Of a DNA stretch of 20,689 bases, positions 1 to 7,841 are shown one piece after another. The notes beneath the pieces were generated by a model. It saw nothing but the letters and a program-made list of their open reading frames with translations, ran no database searches and was not told the origin of the DNA. How positions within the stretch are numbered: position 1 is the first letter of the stretch; the number at the start of each line of letters is the position of its first letter. Source of the stretch: Actinomycetota bacterium (GTDB taxonomy: Bacteria; Actinomycetota; Actinomycetes; Nanopelagicales; Nanopelagicaceae). A program made the position numbers and the translations under genes. The stretch is from positions 1 through 20,689 of the forward strand of contig WLSX01000002.1 in the NCBI GenBank assembly GCA_009705675.1, written 5' to 3'.

Positions 1-696
1 CGGATTATTAATCCCAATAAAAAGCTAACCGAACGAGAAATTGCCGCCGCTCAGTTATTAGGTGAGGAATTATTAGACAACGAAGAAATGACTGCAGTTG
101 AGGAGTTAGCACCACAACTAGCAACTGGTGCGCTTAAAGGATTAAAAATTGCTGTCTTGCATGGAAGGCTTTCAAGTGAGGTTAAAGAACAGACCATGAG
201 TGCATTTGCTCGTGGTGAGATCCAAGTATTAGTTGCCACAACTGTAATTGAGGTTGGCGTTGATGTTCCAAACGCATCAATGATGGTAATTATGGATGCT
301 GACCGATTTGGCGTTTCTCAACTTCACCAACTTCGTGGTCGAGTTGGTCGTGGCAGTGTTCCAGGTCTTTGTCTATTAGTAAGTAATGCGCAAGAGGATT
401 CACAAAGTATGAACCGCCTTAGTTCTGTCGCTGCAACATTGGATGGGTTTGAATTAGCCAGAATTGATCTAGAGCAGCGAAAAGAGGGTGATGTACTGGG
501 CCGATCTCAATCTGGTGGCAGATCACATCTAAGATTACTTCGAGTTTTGCGAGATGAAGATTTAATTCAAAGAGCTAGAGAGGTTGCACTTAAAATTTTA
601 GCAATCAATTCAAATCTAGATCACTTACCAGAGTTAAAAAATGAGGTTGCAAAATTACAAAGTGATGAAGCAGCAAGATTTATGGATAAATCATGA
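1..696 (+). CDS. recG: ATP-dependent DNA helicase RecG, C-terminal part (5' end outside window)
   Basis: RecG remodels stalled replication forks and branched recombination intermediates. Only the last 231 residues are here; the frame is open from base 1, so the gene starts upstream of the window. The fragment covers the second helicase lobe: an HGRL segment, then VLVATTVIEVGVDVPNA (motif V type) and QLHQLRGRVGRG (motif VI, with the arginine finger), followed by the RecG C-terminal region with the 'DVLGRSQSGG' stretch. This combination and the recG-rsmD-coaD order identify RecG rather than Mfd. The stop codon overlaps the rsmD start (ATGA at 693-696), indicating translational coupling. The remaining length after motif VI is normal, so the C-terminus looks intact. 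Confidence 0.95.
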   Translation, partial: RIINPNKKLTEREIAAAQLLGEELLDNEEMTAVEELAPQLATGALKGLKIAVLHGRLSSEVKEQTMSAFARGEIQVLVATTVIEVGVDVPNASMMVIMDADRFGVSQLHQLRGRVGRGSVPGLCLLVSNAQEDSQSMNRLSSVAATLDGFELARIDLEQRKEGDVLGRSQSGGRSHLRLLRVLRDEDLIQRAREVALKILAINSNLDHLPELKNEVAKLQSDEAARFMDKS

Positions 697-1277
697 GTAT
701 GCGAATTATTGCCGGTATCGGTAAGGGAAGAAAATTATTTTCTCCTCCCTCAATTACCAGGCCAACCTCTGATCGTGCCCGGGAAGGATTATTTTCATCA
801 TTGATTTCAACATTTACTTCATTAGAGGGACTGCATTTCTTAGATCTCTTTGCTGGTTCTGGTGCAGTTGGAGTAGAGGCACTCTCACGTGGTGCTGCTT
901 TGGTAGAGGCGGTGGAGAGCAATTCAGTTAGCGCAGATGTTTGTAAACAAAATTTCGAATTGCTAAATAATCAGCCTGAAGTCGGCAAATTTAAAGTTCA
1001 TTGTAAAACTACCTTTGAATTCTTAAACCATACCGCTAGTGAACCTTATGAAATTATTTACATAGATCCACCATATGAGGTAGCAAATTCGGAAATTGAG
1101 AAAATACTGAAAAAAATACTTACTTTAAATTTGTTAAATAAACATGGAGTAGTTGCAATTGAGCGAGATGGAAAAGTTAAATCATTTATCTGGCCTGATG
1201 GATTTACTGAGGTGAAGGTTCGCTCATATGGTGCCGGCAGTATTCATTATGGCGCGCTAACTGAGCGCACAGCGTGA
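693..1277 (+). CDS. rsmD: 16S rRNA (guanine(966)-N(2))-methyltransferase RsmD
   Basis: This SAM-dependent enzyme methylates G966 of 16S rRNA (E. coli numbering). The 194-residue protein starts M-S-M-R-I-I-A-G-x-x-K-G-R-K-L, the usual RsmD N-terminus. The SAM-binding loop DLFAGSGAVG is at residues 51-60, and the N6/N2-amino methylase catalytic motif DPPY is at 125-128. Two in-frame ATGs (693 and 699) are possible starts; 693 overlaps the recG stop by 4 nt and fits coupling, while 699 would match some family members better. The neighbour coaD is the usual actinobacterial partner of rsmD. Confidence 0.93.
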   Translation: MSMRIIAGIGKGRKLFSPPSITRPTSDRAREGLFSSLISTFTSLEGLHFLDLFAGSGAVGVEALSRGAALVEAVESNSVSADVCKQNFELLNNQPEVGKFKVHCKTTFEFLNHTASEPYEIIYIDPPYEVANSEIEKILKKILTLNLLNKHGVVAIERDGKVKSFIWPDGFTEVKVRSYGAGSIHYGALTERTA

Positions 1278-1307
1278 GAGAAAATGGCTAACTTAGCAAT
1301 TAGTTGC

Positions 1308-1313
1308 TAGCGT
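1308..1313 (+). promoter_or_regulatory. Candidate -10 element of coaD (TAGCGT, 7 nt before ATG)
   Basis: TAGCGT matches TAnnnT and ends 7 nt before the coaD ATG, so the transcript would begin at or next to the start codon. No Shine-Dalgarno precedes this ATG. It is weaker than the five elsewhere in the window with exactly 6-nt spacing. A small stem (AGCAA/TTGCT) lies just upstream at about 1294-1309 and could partly overlap it. Confidence 0.38.
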
Positions 1314-1320
1314 TTTAACC

Positions 1321-1803
1321 ATGAGACGTGTTGTTTGTCCTGGATCTTTTGATCCAATCACTAATGGGCACCTAGATATTATCGCTAGGGCCTGTACATT
1401 ATTTGATGAGGTGGTAATTGCTGTTTTAGTTAATCAAACAAAGAGCTCTTTATTTACCGTCGAAGAGCGAATTGAAATGATCAAAGAGGTAACTACTCGG
1501 TATAAGAATGTCACGGTAGATTCTTGGTCTGGCTTACTTGTTGATTACTGCAGAGCGAATAAAATTCCAACAATTGTTAAAGGATTGCGGGCAGTCAGCG
1601 ATTTTGATTATGAGCTTCAAATGAGCCAGGTAAATCTTCAACTACAAGGGGTTGAGACACTCTTTATGTCCACCGCCCCATCACATTCATTTTTGTCTTC
1701 TTCTCTAGTTAAAGAGATTGCAAGTTATGGTGGGGATGTATCGGCATATATGCCCGCTGCGATCGTTGATAAGTTAAAATCTAGACTTGACCGGAAGGAA
1801 TAG
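1321..1803 (+). CDS. coaD: Phosphopantetheine adenylyltransferase
   Basis: CoaD transfers AMP from ATP to 4'-phosphopantetheine, giving dephospho-CoA, the penultimate step of CoA synthesis. The 160-residue protein is full length. It has the nucleotidyltransferase motif PGSFDPITNGH at residues 7-17 (His17 in the HxGH-like position), KGLRAVSDFDYE around 87-98 with Arg90, and the ISSS-type motif as FLSSSLVKEIA at 124-134. The start ATG has no Shine-Dalgarno; a 43-nt gap to rsmD holds a possible -10. Its own 3' end carries GGAAGGA (1794-1800), which serves as ribosome binding site for the next gene, 2 nt after the coaD stop. Confidence 0.96.
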   Translation: MRRVVCPGSFDPITNGHLDIIARACTLFDEVVIAVLVNQTKSSLFTVEERIEMIKEVTTRYKNVTVDSWSGLLVDYCRANKIPTIVKGLRAVSDFDYELQMSQVNLQLQGVETLFMSTAPSHSFLSSSLVKEIASYGGDVSAYMPAAIVDKLKSRLDRKE

Positions 1804-1805
1804 CG

Positions 1806-2282
1806 ATGGATGTAGTTGAGAGTTTAGAATCAGCAATTGCTGCTGTTGAGGAAGCTCGTTCTGTTCCACTTTCGGCTTCCTGCGTTATAAATCGAAGTGA
1901 GATGCTGCAGTTATTAGATCGAATAAAAGTTTCTTTTCCAAACGATCTAGCAAAGGCAATATCTATTCAACGTGAAAAAGAAGATATTTTAGAGGATGCG
2001 CATGAACAAGCAGATGCAATTATTGCTCAAGCACGGGATGAAGTAGCAAGACTGGTAGAACAAACCACAATTGTTTCATCTGCCCGTAAAGAGGCAACTC
2101 GTATTTTGGCTGATGCTAATGCTGATAGCAAGAAGGATCGAGAAGAGATTGAGGCATATATTGACTCAAGACTTGCAACTTTAGAGGTTATTCTAAATAA
2201 GACTCTAGATGTTATTAGTAAAGGCCGAGATCAATTAGGTGGAGCTGATACAAAACACGCACTCTCTACTTTAAATAAGTAG
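1806..2282 (+). CDS. sepIVA: DivIVA-like coiled-coil protein, probable SepIVA orthologue (short form)
   Basis: The 158-residue protein has no catalytic motif or membrane segment. Residues about 1-50 form a head with E-x-A-I-A-A-V-E-E-A-R and 'NRSEMLQLLDRIKVSFPNDLAKA', the DivIVA-like domain found in actinobacterial cell-division and polar-growth proteins. Residues about 55-150 are a charged, Ala/Glu-rich coiled coil with repeats of the type EDAHEQADAIIAQARDE. Its place between coaD and DUF177/rpmF/rnc is that of mycobacterial SepIVA, a septum- and cell-wall-associated protein. The gene symbol rests on synteny plus domain type. The mycobacterial protein is about 245 residues as I recall, so this copy is short. 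A GGAAGGA ribosome site (1794-1800) supports the start. Confidence 0.68.
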   Translation: MDVVESLESAIAAVEEARSVPLSASCVINRSEMLQLLDRIKVSFPNDLAKAISIQREKEDILEDAHEQADAIIAQARDEVARLVEQTTIVSSARKEATRILADANADSKKDREEIEAYIDSRLATLEVILNKTLDVISKGRDQLGGADTKHALSTLNK

Positions 2283-2285
2283 TTC

Positions 2286-2867
2286 ATGGCTCGTTCAATA
2301 TTTATCTTCAATACCCATGATCTGCCACACCGCGCTGGTGAGATGCGTGAGTACGAGCTAGATCTAAAGATTACTGAATCGGTAGGTGTTGATTTACTTT
2401 CAGTAAAGCCTGGTGAGGTAATTGAGCTAGATCTTAGAATCCAATCTGTCGATGAAGGCGTGCTTGCAACTGGGCAGGTAGTAGCAACTGCTACCGGGGA
2501 GTGCACCAGGTGTCTTGAACCGATCCAGTGGCCAATTAATGAGAGCTTTACTGAGCTTTACTACTACGAGAGCGCCGCAAGTAAAAGTGGGGGAAAGAAA
2601 AAAGGTAAAGAGAGATCTCGCAAAGAAGAGGAAATTGATTTAGAAGAAGATGATTTAAGTTTTATGGTTGGCGATGAGATTGATTTAGAACTTGCTATCA
2701 GAGATGCAGTTATTTTGAATTTGGATATTAATCCGCTCTGTACTGAAGATTGTGCAGGTCTATGCCCGGGATGTGGTGAGAAATGGATCAATCTGCCAGT
2801 AGATCACGCCCACACCCCAGATGACCCGAGATGGTCAGCCCTGAAGGATTTTCCGCTTAAAAGCTAA
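2286..2867 (+). CDS. yceD: DUF177 (YceD) family protein
   Basis: This is a DUF177/YceD family protein; the gene sits directly upstream of rpmF in most bacteria, and the family is linked to 23S rRNA/50S biogenesis, although its biochemical role is poorly defined. The 193-residue sequence has the hallmark GECTRCLEPI (Cys73, Cys76) and a C-terminal LCTEDCAGLCPGCGEKW (Cys152, 156, 160, 163), a probable zinc site. It ends with the typical DDPRWSALKDF. Residues about 100-125 are a Lys-rich then Glu/Asp-rich low-complexity insert, likely disordered. It begins 3 nt after the preceding stop with no clear ribosome site, so coupling is likely. Confidence 0.88.
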   Translation: MARSIFIFNTHDLPHRAGEMREYELDLKITESVGVDLLSVKPGEVIELDLRIQSVDEGVLATGQVVATATGECTRCLEPIQWPINESFTELYYYESAASKSGGKKKGKERSRKEEEIDLEEDDLSFMVGDEIDLELAIRDAVILNLDINPLCTEDCAGLCPGCGEKWINLPVDHAHTPDDPRWSALKDFPLKS

Positions 2868-2880
2868 GCCGTTTTTACAA

Positions 2881-2897
2881 CTACGAACTTTTCGTAG
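2881..2897 (+). other. Perfect 7-bp stem-loop between yceD and rpmF
   Basis: CTACGAA (2881-2887) and TTCGTAG (2891-2897) are perfectly complementary around a 3-nt loop. It lies 13 nt after the yceD stop and 31 nt before the rpmF ribosome site. No T-run follows, so it is not a standard intrinsic terminator. It may be a processing or stability element or a regulatory site that sets rpmF expression apart from yceD. Confidence 0.5.
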
Positions 2898-2942
2898 ATA
2901 ATTCTCACCTGCACAAAGTGCATTCATAAAGGAGTAAAAACC

Positions 2943-3116
2943 ATGCCAGTACCAAAGCGAAAAATGTCGCGAGCACGCACTCGCTCTCGTCGCAGCATGT
3001 GGAAGACAACTCCAGCACACCTTGCAACATGTGAACAATGTCAGCAACCTAAATTGCAACACACTGCATGTCCTACCTGTGGAACTTATAACCGTCGCCA
3101 GGTTTTAGAGGTCTGA
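2943..3116 (+). CDS. rpmF: 50S ribosomal protein L32 (zinc-ribbon form)
   Basis: L32 is a small protein of the large ribosomal subunit. The 57-residue product starts MAVPKRK-like as M-P-V-P-K-R-K-M-S-R-A-R-T-R-S-R-R, the typical basic L32 N-terminus. It retains both zinc-ribbon pairs: Cys30-x2-Cys33 and Cys43-x2-Cys46, i.e. the zinc-binding (C+) type. It is a normal length for L32. AAAGGAG at 2928-2934, 8 nt before ATG, is one of the best ribosome sites in the window and fits high expression. The following gene, rnc, appears to begin 1 nt after the rpmF TGA. Confidence 0.97.
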   Translation: MPVPKRKMSRARTRSRRSMWKTTPAHLATCEQCQQPKLQHTACPTCGTYNRRQVLEV

Positions 3117-3117
3117 T

Positions 3118-3804
3118 CTGTACTCTGGCCTAACCGAGCAACTCGGAATTTCGGTTAAGGATGAGTTGCTTGAACTTGCACTAACTCACCGCTCTTTTTC
3201 TTATGAAGCTGGTGGAATCCCAACAAATGAGCGCTTAGAGTTTTTAGGTGATTCAGTTCTTGGATTAATTGTTACTGACGAGCTTTATAAAAAGTTTCCA
3301 GATTTAGATGAAAGTAGATTAAGTCCACTGCGCTCTGGGGTTGTAAACATGAGAGCACTTGCCCAAATTGCCCGTGATCTTAAATTAGGTGAGTTTCTTC
3401 GAATTGGTAAGGGAGAAGAAAGCACTAACGGTAGAGATAAGAATTCAATTCTGGCAGATTCATTAGAAGCATTAGTTGGTGCAATTTATCTAGAACATGG
3501 TTACACAAAAAGTGCACAAATTGTTTTAAAGTGGATAGCTCCAGCAATTGCTAATGCGACTACACAAGGTGCTGGCCTTGATGGCAAAACGGCACTACAA
3601 GAACTTGCTGCGACTTTAAATCTTTCTGCACCCGAGTATGAAATAACCGAGTCTGGGCCAGACCATGACAAAAGTTTTGTTGCTGCGGCGATCTTAAGTG
3701 GTGAAAAATTTCCAACTGGACATGGAAAAAGTAAGCGAGAGGCTGAGCAAGCGGCAGCAAAAATTGCTCATGAACTTTTAAGCATTAGAAGTAATAAAAA
3801 GTAG
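3118..3804 (+). CDS. rnc: Ribonuclease III (probable CTG start)
   Basis: RNase III cleaves double-stranded RNA, including rRNA precursors. The catalytic domain holds NERLEFLGDSVLGL and ILADSLEALVGAIYL; a C-terminal double-stranded-RNA-binding domain follows (about residues 160-225, ending KSKREAEQAAAKIAHELL). The first ATG/GTG/TTG in frame is TTG 3166, but that start removes the conserved first helix, LTEQLGISVKDELL. The frame is open back to 3109 and the only plausible initiator there is CTG 3118, with AGAGG at 3107-3111 six nt ahead. With this start the protein is 228 residues and the acidic residues fall at 38, 41, 45, 65, 100, 114 and 117, identical to E. coli numbering. TTG 3166 remains an alternative because AAGGA precedes it. 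Confidence 0.88.
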   Translation: MYSGLTEQLGISVKDELLELALTHRSFSYEAGGIPTNERLEFLGDSVLGLIVTDELYKKFPDLDESRLSPLRSGVVNMRALAQIARDLKLGEFLRIGKGEESTNGRDKNSILADSLEALVGAIYLEHGYTKSAQIVLKWIAPAIANATTQGAGLDGKTALQELAATLNLSAPEYEITESGPDHDKSFVAAAILSGEKFPTGHGKSKREAEQAAAKIAHELLSIRSNKK

Positions 3805-3820
3805 TAAATTCTAAAAAGTA

Positions 3821-4663
3821 ATGCCAGAGTTACCAGAGGTTGAAACCGTCCGTGCTGGACTAGAAAGCTATGTAATTGGCAGAAAAATAACTGAAGCAAG
3901 TAGTTTTCACTCACGGGCAATTAAACCTGATTCAATCGCACCTCTTTCAGCTCTTGTTGGAGCGAAAATTAAGTCGGTAAACCGACGGGGTAAATTTCTT
4001 TGGCTCGGACTTGATCGAGATTTCACCTTAGCTGCCCACCTTGGAATGAGCGGTCAATTACTTGTTCAACCTAGCAACTACCCAGCCCAAACACACCTAA
4101 GAGCAAAGTTAAGTATTAATAGCCTGAAATTTAGCAAGGGGAAAGCAGATGAGATTAGATTTATTGATCAACGGACATTTGGTTGGTTGTCAGTAGAGGA
4201 ACTAAATAATGGTGTGCCAACTTCAGCCTGCCATATTGCATATGATCCATTTGAACCAGAATTTAACCCTAAGCAAGTAGTTGCAAAAATTAAGGCGAAA
4301 AGAACTTCAATTAAAACCGCAATTCTAAATCAAGAGGTCATAAGTGGTATTGGAAATATATATGCAGATGAGTCACTTTGGCGGGCAAAGATACATCCGG
4401 AGATTATTTGTGAAGATTTATCTGATGGAGAGATAAGAAAAGTAATTTCGTCAGCAGTTTCGGTCATGAAATCTGCAATTAAAGCCGGCGGCACATCCTT
4501 TGATGAGCAGTATAAAAATGTAAATGGTGAGAGTGGTTACTTTTCTAGGTCTCTGAGCGTTTATGGGCGCCAAGGTGAGCCATGTTCCAGGTGCCGCACA
4601 CCAATTGCCAGAATCGCCTTTGCTAATCGCTCCTCCCATTTTTGCCCGCGTTGCCAACGTTAG
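3821..4663 (+). CDS. mutM: Formamidopyrimidine-DNA glycosylase (Fpg/MutM)
   Basis: MutM is a base-excision repair glycosylase/AP lyase that removes 8-oxoguanine and formamidopyrimidines. The 280-residue protein begins MPELPEVETVRAGL, with the catalytic Pro2 and Glu3 intact. A conserved lysine (Lys58, in NRRGKFLWL) fits the phosphate-contact position. The helix-two-turn-helix region has SGIGNIYADESLWRA. The C-terminal zinc finger has Cys255, Cys258, Cys275 and Cys278 (CSRC...CPRC). All family signature residues needed for activity are visible. It follows rnc by 16 nt in the order rnc-mutM-smc that is standard for actinobacteria. Confidence 0.97.
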   Translation: MPELPEVETVRAGLESYVIGRKITEASSFHSRAIKPDSIAPLSALVGAKIKSVNRRGKFLWLGLDRDFTLAAHLGMSGQLLVQPSNYPAQTHLRAKLSINSLKFSKGKADEIRFIDQRTFGWLSVEELNNGVPTSACHIAYDPFEPEFNPKQVVAKIKAKRTSIKTAILNQEVISGIGNIYADESLWRAKIHPEIICEDLSDGEIRKVISSAVSVMKSAIKAGGTSFDEQYKNVNGESGYFSRSLSVYGRQGEPCSRCRTPIARIAFANRSSHFCPRCQR

Positions 4664-4707
4664 GTAGCACCGATTTCAACCCATTTTTAGATAGGTTTGC
4701 GCCTATG

Positions 4708-4713
4708 TACAGT
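4708..4713 (+). promoter_or_regulatory. Possible -10 element upstream of smc (TACAGT)
   Basis: TACAGT fits TAnnnT and would give a leader of about 8 nt before the smc ATG at 4728. No -35 is obvious. A 6-bp stem (4691-4696 with 4701-4706, one G-T pair, loop TTGC) lies immediately upstream. The call is weak because the spacing differs from the leaderless pattern seen elsewhere. Confidence 0.25.
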
Positions 4714-4727
4714 GATTGGGCGAAGCT

Positions 4728-7700
4728 ATGTATTTAAAGAGTATGAACCTAAAGGGGTTCAAATCCTTTGCCTCATCAACAACCCTAAACTTTGAGCAAG
4801 GTATTACCTGCGTGGTTGGACCAAATGGTTCTGGTAAATCAAATGTAGTTGACGCACTTTCTTGGGTTATGGGAGAGCAAGGTGCTAAGTCACTGCGCGG
4901 TGGAAAAATGGAAGATGTTATTTTTGCCGGTACCTCAGGTCGAGCACCATTAGGTCGCGCTGAAGTTTCAGTAACAATTGATAATGCAGATGGGGTACTG
5001 CCAATCGATTTTTCTGAAGTAACTATTACTCGTGTTTTATTTAGGAACGGATCATCTGAGTATTTATTAAATGGCGAAACCACCAGGTTATTAGATATCC
5101 AAGAACTACTGAGTGATAGTGGAATTGGCCGGGAGATGCATGTAATTGTTGGACAAGGACAGTTAGATGCAATTTTATTAGCAAACCCAGAGGAGCGAAG
5201 AGCATTTATTGAAGAGGCAGCAGGTGTGCTTAAGCACCGAAAGCGTAAAGAGAAGGCGCTGCGGAAATTAGATTCAATGCAGACAAACCTTGCGCGTATT
5301 CAAGATCTAACAGTTGAACTTCGTCGTCAACTTCGACCACTCGGCAAGCAAGCTGAGGTTGCACGTAAAGCAACGGTAATTCAATCTGATGTTAGAGATG
5401 CCAGATTACGTTTACTGGCTGAAGATCTTGTTCGGATGCGCTCTGAGATGGATGTTGAGGTTGCAGATGAAACTGTATTACGTGAGCGAAAAGAACAGGT
5501 TGAGCGGGAATTAAATACCGCACGCACTCGAGAGATTGAATTAGATGCAATTGCCGCAAGTGAAAATCCACAGTTAATCACTGCTCAAGAGAATTTTTAC
5601 CGATTGACTTCACAACGTGAGCAAATACGTGGTGTGCAAAATCTATCTTCAGAGCGAGCAAGATTTTTAGCCGAAGAGGCTGAAGAAGCAAAAGCAACTG
5701 GCCGTGATCCTAAAGCATTAGAGGATGAAGCAAAATTACTGCGCACTGAAGAATCAACTTTGGCAAGTCAGGTTCGAATTTCCCAAGAGCAGCTAACTGT
5801 TGATTCAAACTCACTAAAAGCAATTGAAGATCAATTAGCACTTGAAGAAAACCGAGTTTCAGCATCTCTGCGAGCGATTGCAGATCAACGTGAAGGAACA
5901 GCACGCCAAGAAGGACATATCAATGGTTTGCGTTCTCGAATTGATGCAACAATGGGAGAGATAAGTCGTTTAACTGAGGCTAAGAATTCAGCAGAGAATA
6001 GATTAAAAAGTTATCGAGAAAGTTTTGCAATAATTGAAACTCAAATTTCATCCTTAACAGCCTCTGAACCTGGCTTAGATGGGATATTTAATAAATTAAA
6101 GATAGATTTAAAAGCGGCAGAAGGTGAAATAAAAGTACTTACTGAAAAACTGCAATCAACTGAAAAACTACGTGCTGGCTCACTCGGTAGATTAACTGCA
6201 TTCAAAGAAATTACTGATTTGGTTCAATCATCTGCGAATGCTGATTTGATTGAAAAGATCTCAGTTTTGACCTCAAATTGTGAGGTTGAGGTAACTAAAG
6301 TTTCAGCAGATTGTGATCGAATTAAGTTTGAGTTAAGTACCTCTCAAGATAGCTTTAATAATGTTAATAAAGAGTATGAAACAGCACTTTCAAAACTAAA
6401 TGATTCAGATGCGGCAATGACTGGCTATGCTGAACAATTAGCAGTTGCTGGCCAAAATGTTAAGAACTCAAGTGAGGAAGCGGACCGATTAATAACTGCA
6501 TTAAATGCTGCAAATGAACAACGCACCTTTGATGAACGAGATCTCGCCGCAGCAATTGCTCAATTTGAATCACACCAGACTCCAGTGGAGCCAGATTTAA
6601 CTCATCTAGAGGATCTTCGCTCACAGGTCTCTGCCGCAAGATCCAAAGAGGTTGAAGCAAGATTAAATCTTCGAACAATTGAAGAGCGAAAAGATGCGGT
6701 AGAGCAGCGCGCTATTGCATTAGAGAATCAAGCAAGGTCAGAGCGAGAGGCAGCATCTAAATCAATTTCACGCCGTGAAAATCGTGCTCAAGCGGCGATA
6801 ACTGCGCAAGAGATTGCAGACACCGCTTATGAAGCACTGATTCAAATTGAGCTTTCAATTTCACGTGCTGGAGCAGAGCGCGAGCGGTTAGAGATTTCAA
6901 GATCACAACGTGAGGGTGAGATATTAAGTTTGCGCACAATTAGTCGAGAATTAGCAATTGAATTAGAACGACTAACTTCAAGCGTTCATAAGGATGAGAT
7001 TGCTCGAGCGGAGCAGCGTCTACGCATTGAGCAACTTGAAACCAAGGCGGTTGAAGAGCTTGGAATTGATGTGCAGACGCTTATGAATGAGTATGGACCA
7101 AATAATGATGTACCAACATTTTATGAAAATGAAAATGGTGAGTTTGTTCCTGGTGATTTGATTCCATACCGAAGAGATCAACAGGAAAAGAGATTGGCAC
7201 AAGCTGAACGATCCTTAGCCTTACTTGGCAAGATCAACCCGTTAGCACTTGAAGAGTACTCATCCCTTGAAGAACGCTTGCGTTATCTTGCTGAACAATT
7301 AGAAGATTTAAAGAAGACTAAGAAAGATTTGCTAGATATCATTAAAGAGGTTGATGATCGAGTTCAACAGATCTTTACTCAAGCATACGAAGATACTGCT
7401 AGAGAATTTGAACTCGTATTTGCCAGGTTATTCCCTGGTGGTGATGGCAAATTAATACTTACAAACCCTTCAGACATGTTGACATCTGGTGTTGATGTTG
7501 AGGCTAGACCTCCCGGAAAGAGGGTTAAGAGGTTGTCATTGTTATCAGGAGGCGAAAGATCTTTAGTCGCGGTTGCATTGTTAATTGCAATTTTTAAAGC
7601 TAGACCTTCACCGTTTTATGTAATGGATGAGGTTGAAGCTGCTCTTGATGACACAAACTTAGGCCGCTTACTTGGAGTTTTCGAGGAGTTAAGAGAGAAA

Positions 7701-7835
7701 TCTCAGTTAATTATTATCACTCACCAAAAACGAACTATGGAAATTGCTGATGCACTTTACGGTGTGACCATGCGCGGTGATGGAGTTAGCGAGGTCATCT
7801 CGCAGCGTATCCGTGAAGTTGACGCTGTTTCTTAA
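4728..7835 (+). CDS. smc: Chromosome segregation ATPase Smc, apparently lacking the hinge domain
   Basis: Smc organises and segregates the chromosome, usually with ScpA/ScpB. Start 4728 gives the canonical MYLKSMNLKGFKSFA; a TTG 12 nt earlier only adds M-G-E-A. The N-terminal head has Walker A GPNGSGKSN at residues 31-39. The C-terminal head has the signature LSGGE at 939-943 and the Walker B-type VMDEVEAALDD around 965-975. Coiled coil fills about 165-480 and 530-850. At 1035 residues it is about 150 short of the usual 1,180-1,200. The shortfall falls at the apex: residues about 480-535 show no GVxG...ALG...GR hinge signature, only polar helical sequence with Cys518 and Cys529. Both heads look intact, so the gene is probably functional. 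Confidence 0.93.
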   Translation: MYLKSMNLKGFKSFASSTTLNFEQGITCVVGPNGSGKSNVVDALSWVMGEQGAKSLRGGKMEDVIFAGTSGRAPLGRAEVSVTIDNADGVLPIDFSEVTITRVLFRNGSSEYLLNGETTRLLDIQELLSDSGIGREMHVIVGQGQLDAILLANPEERRAFIEEAAGVLKHRKRKEKALRKLDSMQTNLARIQDLTVELRRQLRPLGKQAEVARKATVIQSDVRDARLRLLAEDLVRMRSEMDVEVADETVLRERKEQVERELNTARTREIELDAIAASENPQLITAQENFYRLTSQREQIRGVQNLSSERARFLAEEAEEAKATGRDPKALEDEAKLLRTEESTLASQVRISQEQLTVDSNSLKAIEDQLALEENRVSASLRAIADQREGTARQEGHINGLRSRIDATMGEISRLTEAKNSAENRLKSYRESFAIIETQISSLTASEPGLDGIFNKLKIDLKAAEGEIKVLTEKLQSTEKLRAGSLGRLTAFKEITDLVQSSANADLIEKISVLTSNCEVEVTKVSADCDRIKFELSTSQDSFNNVNKEYETALSKLNDSDAAMTGYAEQLAVAGQNVKNSSEEADRLITALNAANEQRTFDERDLAAAIAQFESHQTPVEPDLTHLEDLRSQVSAARSKEVEARLNLRTIEERKDAVEQRAIALENQARSEREAASKSISRRENRAQAAITAQEIADTAYEALIQIELSISRAGAERERLEISRSQREGEILSLRTISRELAIELERLTSSVHKDEIARAEQRLRIEQLETKAVEELGIDVQTLMNEYGPNNDVPTFYENENGEFVPGDLIPYRRDQQEKRLAQAERSLALLGKINPLALEEYSSLEERLRYLAEQLEDLKKTKKDLLDIIKEVDDRVQQIFTQAYEDTAREFELVFARLFPGGDGKLILTNPSDMLTSGVDVEARPPGKRVKRLSLLSGGERSLVAVALLIAIFKARPSPFYVMDEVEAALDDTNLGRLLGVFEELREKSQLIIITHQKRTMEIADALYGVTMRGDGVSEVISQRIREVDAVS

Positions 7836-7841
7836 ATAGTA

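Noticed and set aside
3166..3804. rnc starting at TTG 3166 (213 codons including stop)
   Set aside because: It cuts off the conserved first helix and shifts catalytic numbering by 16; upstream codons clearly encode family sequence. It is kept only as an alternative to CTG 3118.
4716..4727. TTG 4716 as the smc start
   Set aside because: It only adds four residues not found at the family N-terminus; ATG 4728 gives the canonical MYLKS-x-x-LKGFKSFA.
4703..5083. 126-codon minus-strand frame over the smc 5' end
   Set aside because: It lies opposite the conserved Smc head with its Walker A; no family resemblance and no ribosome site.
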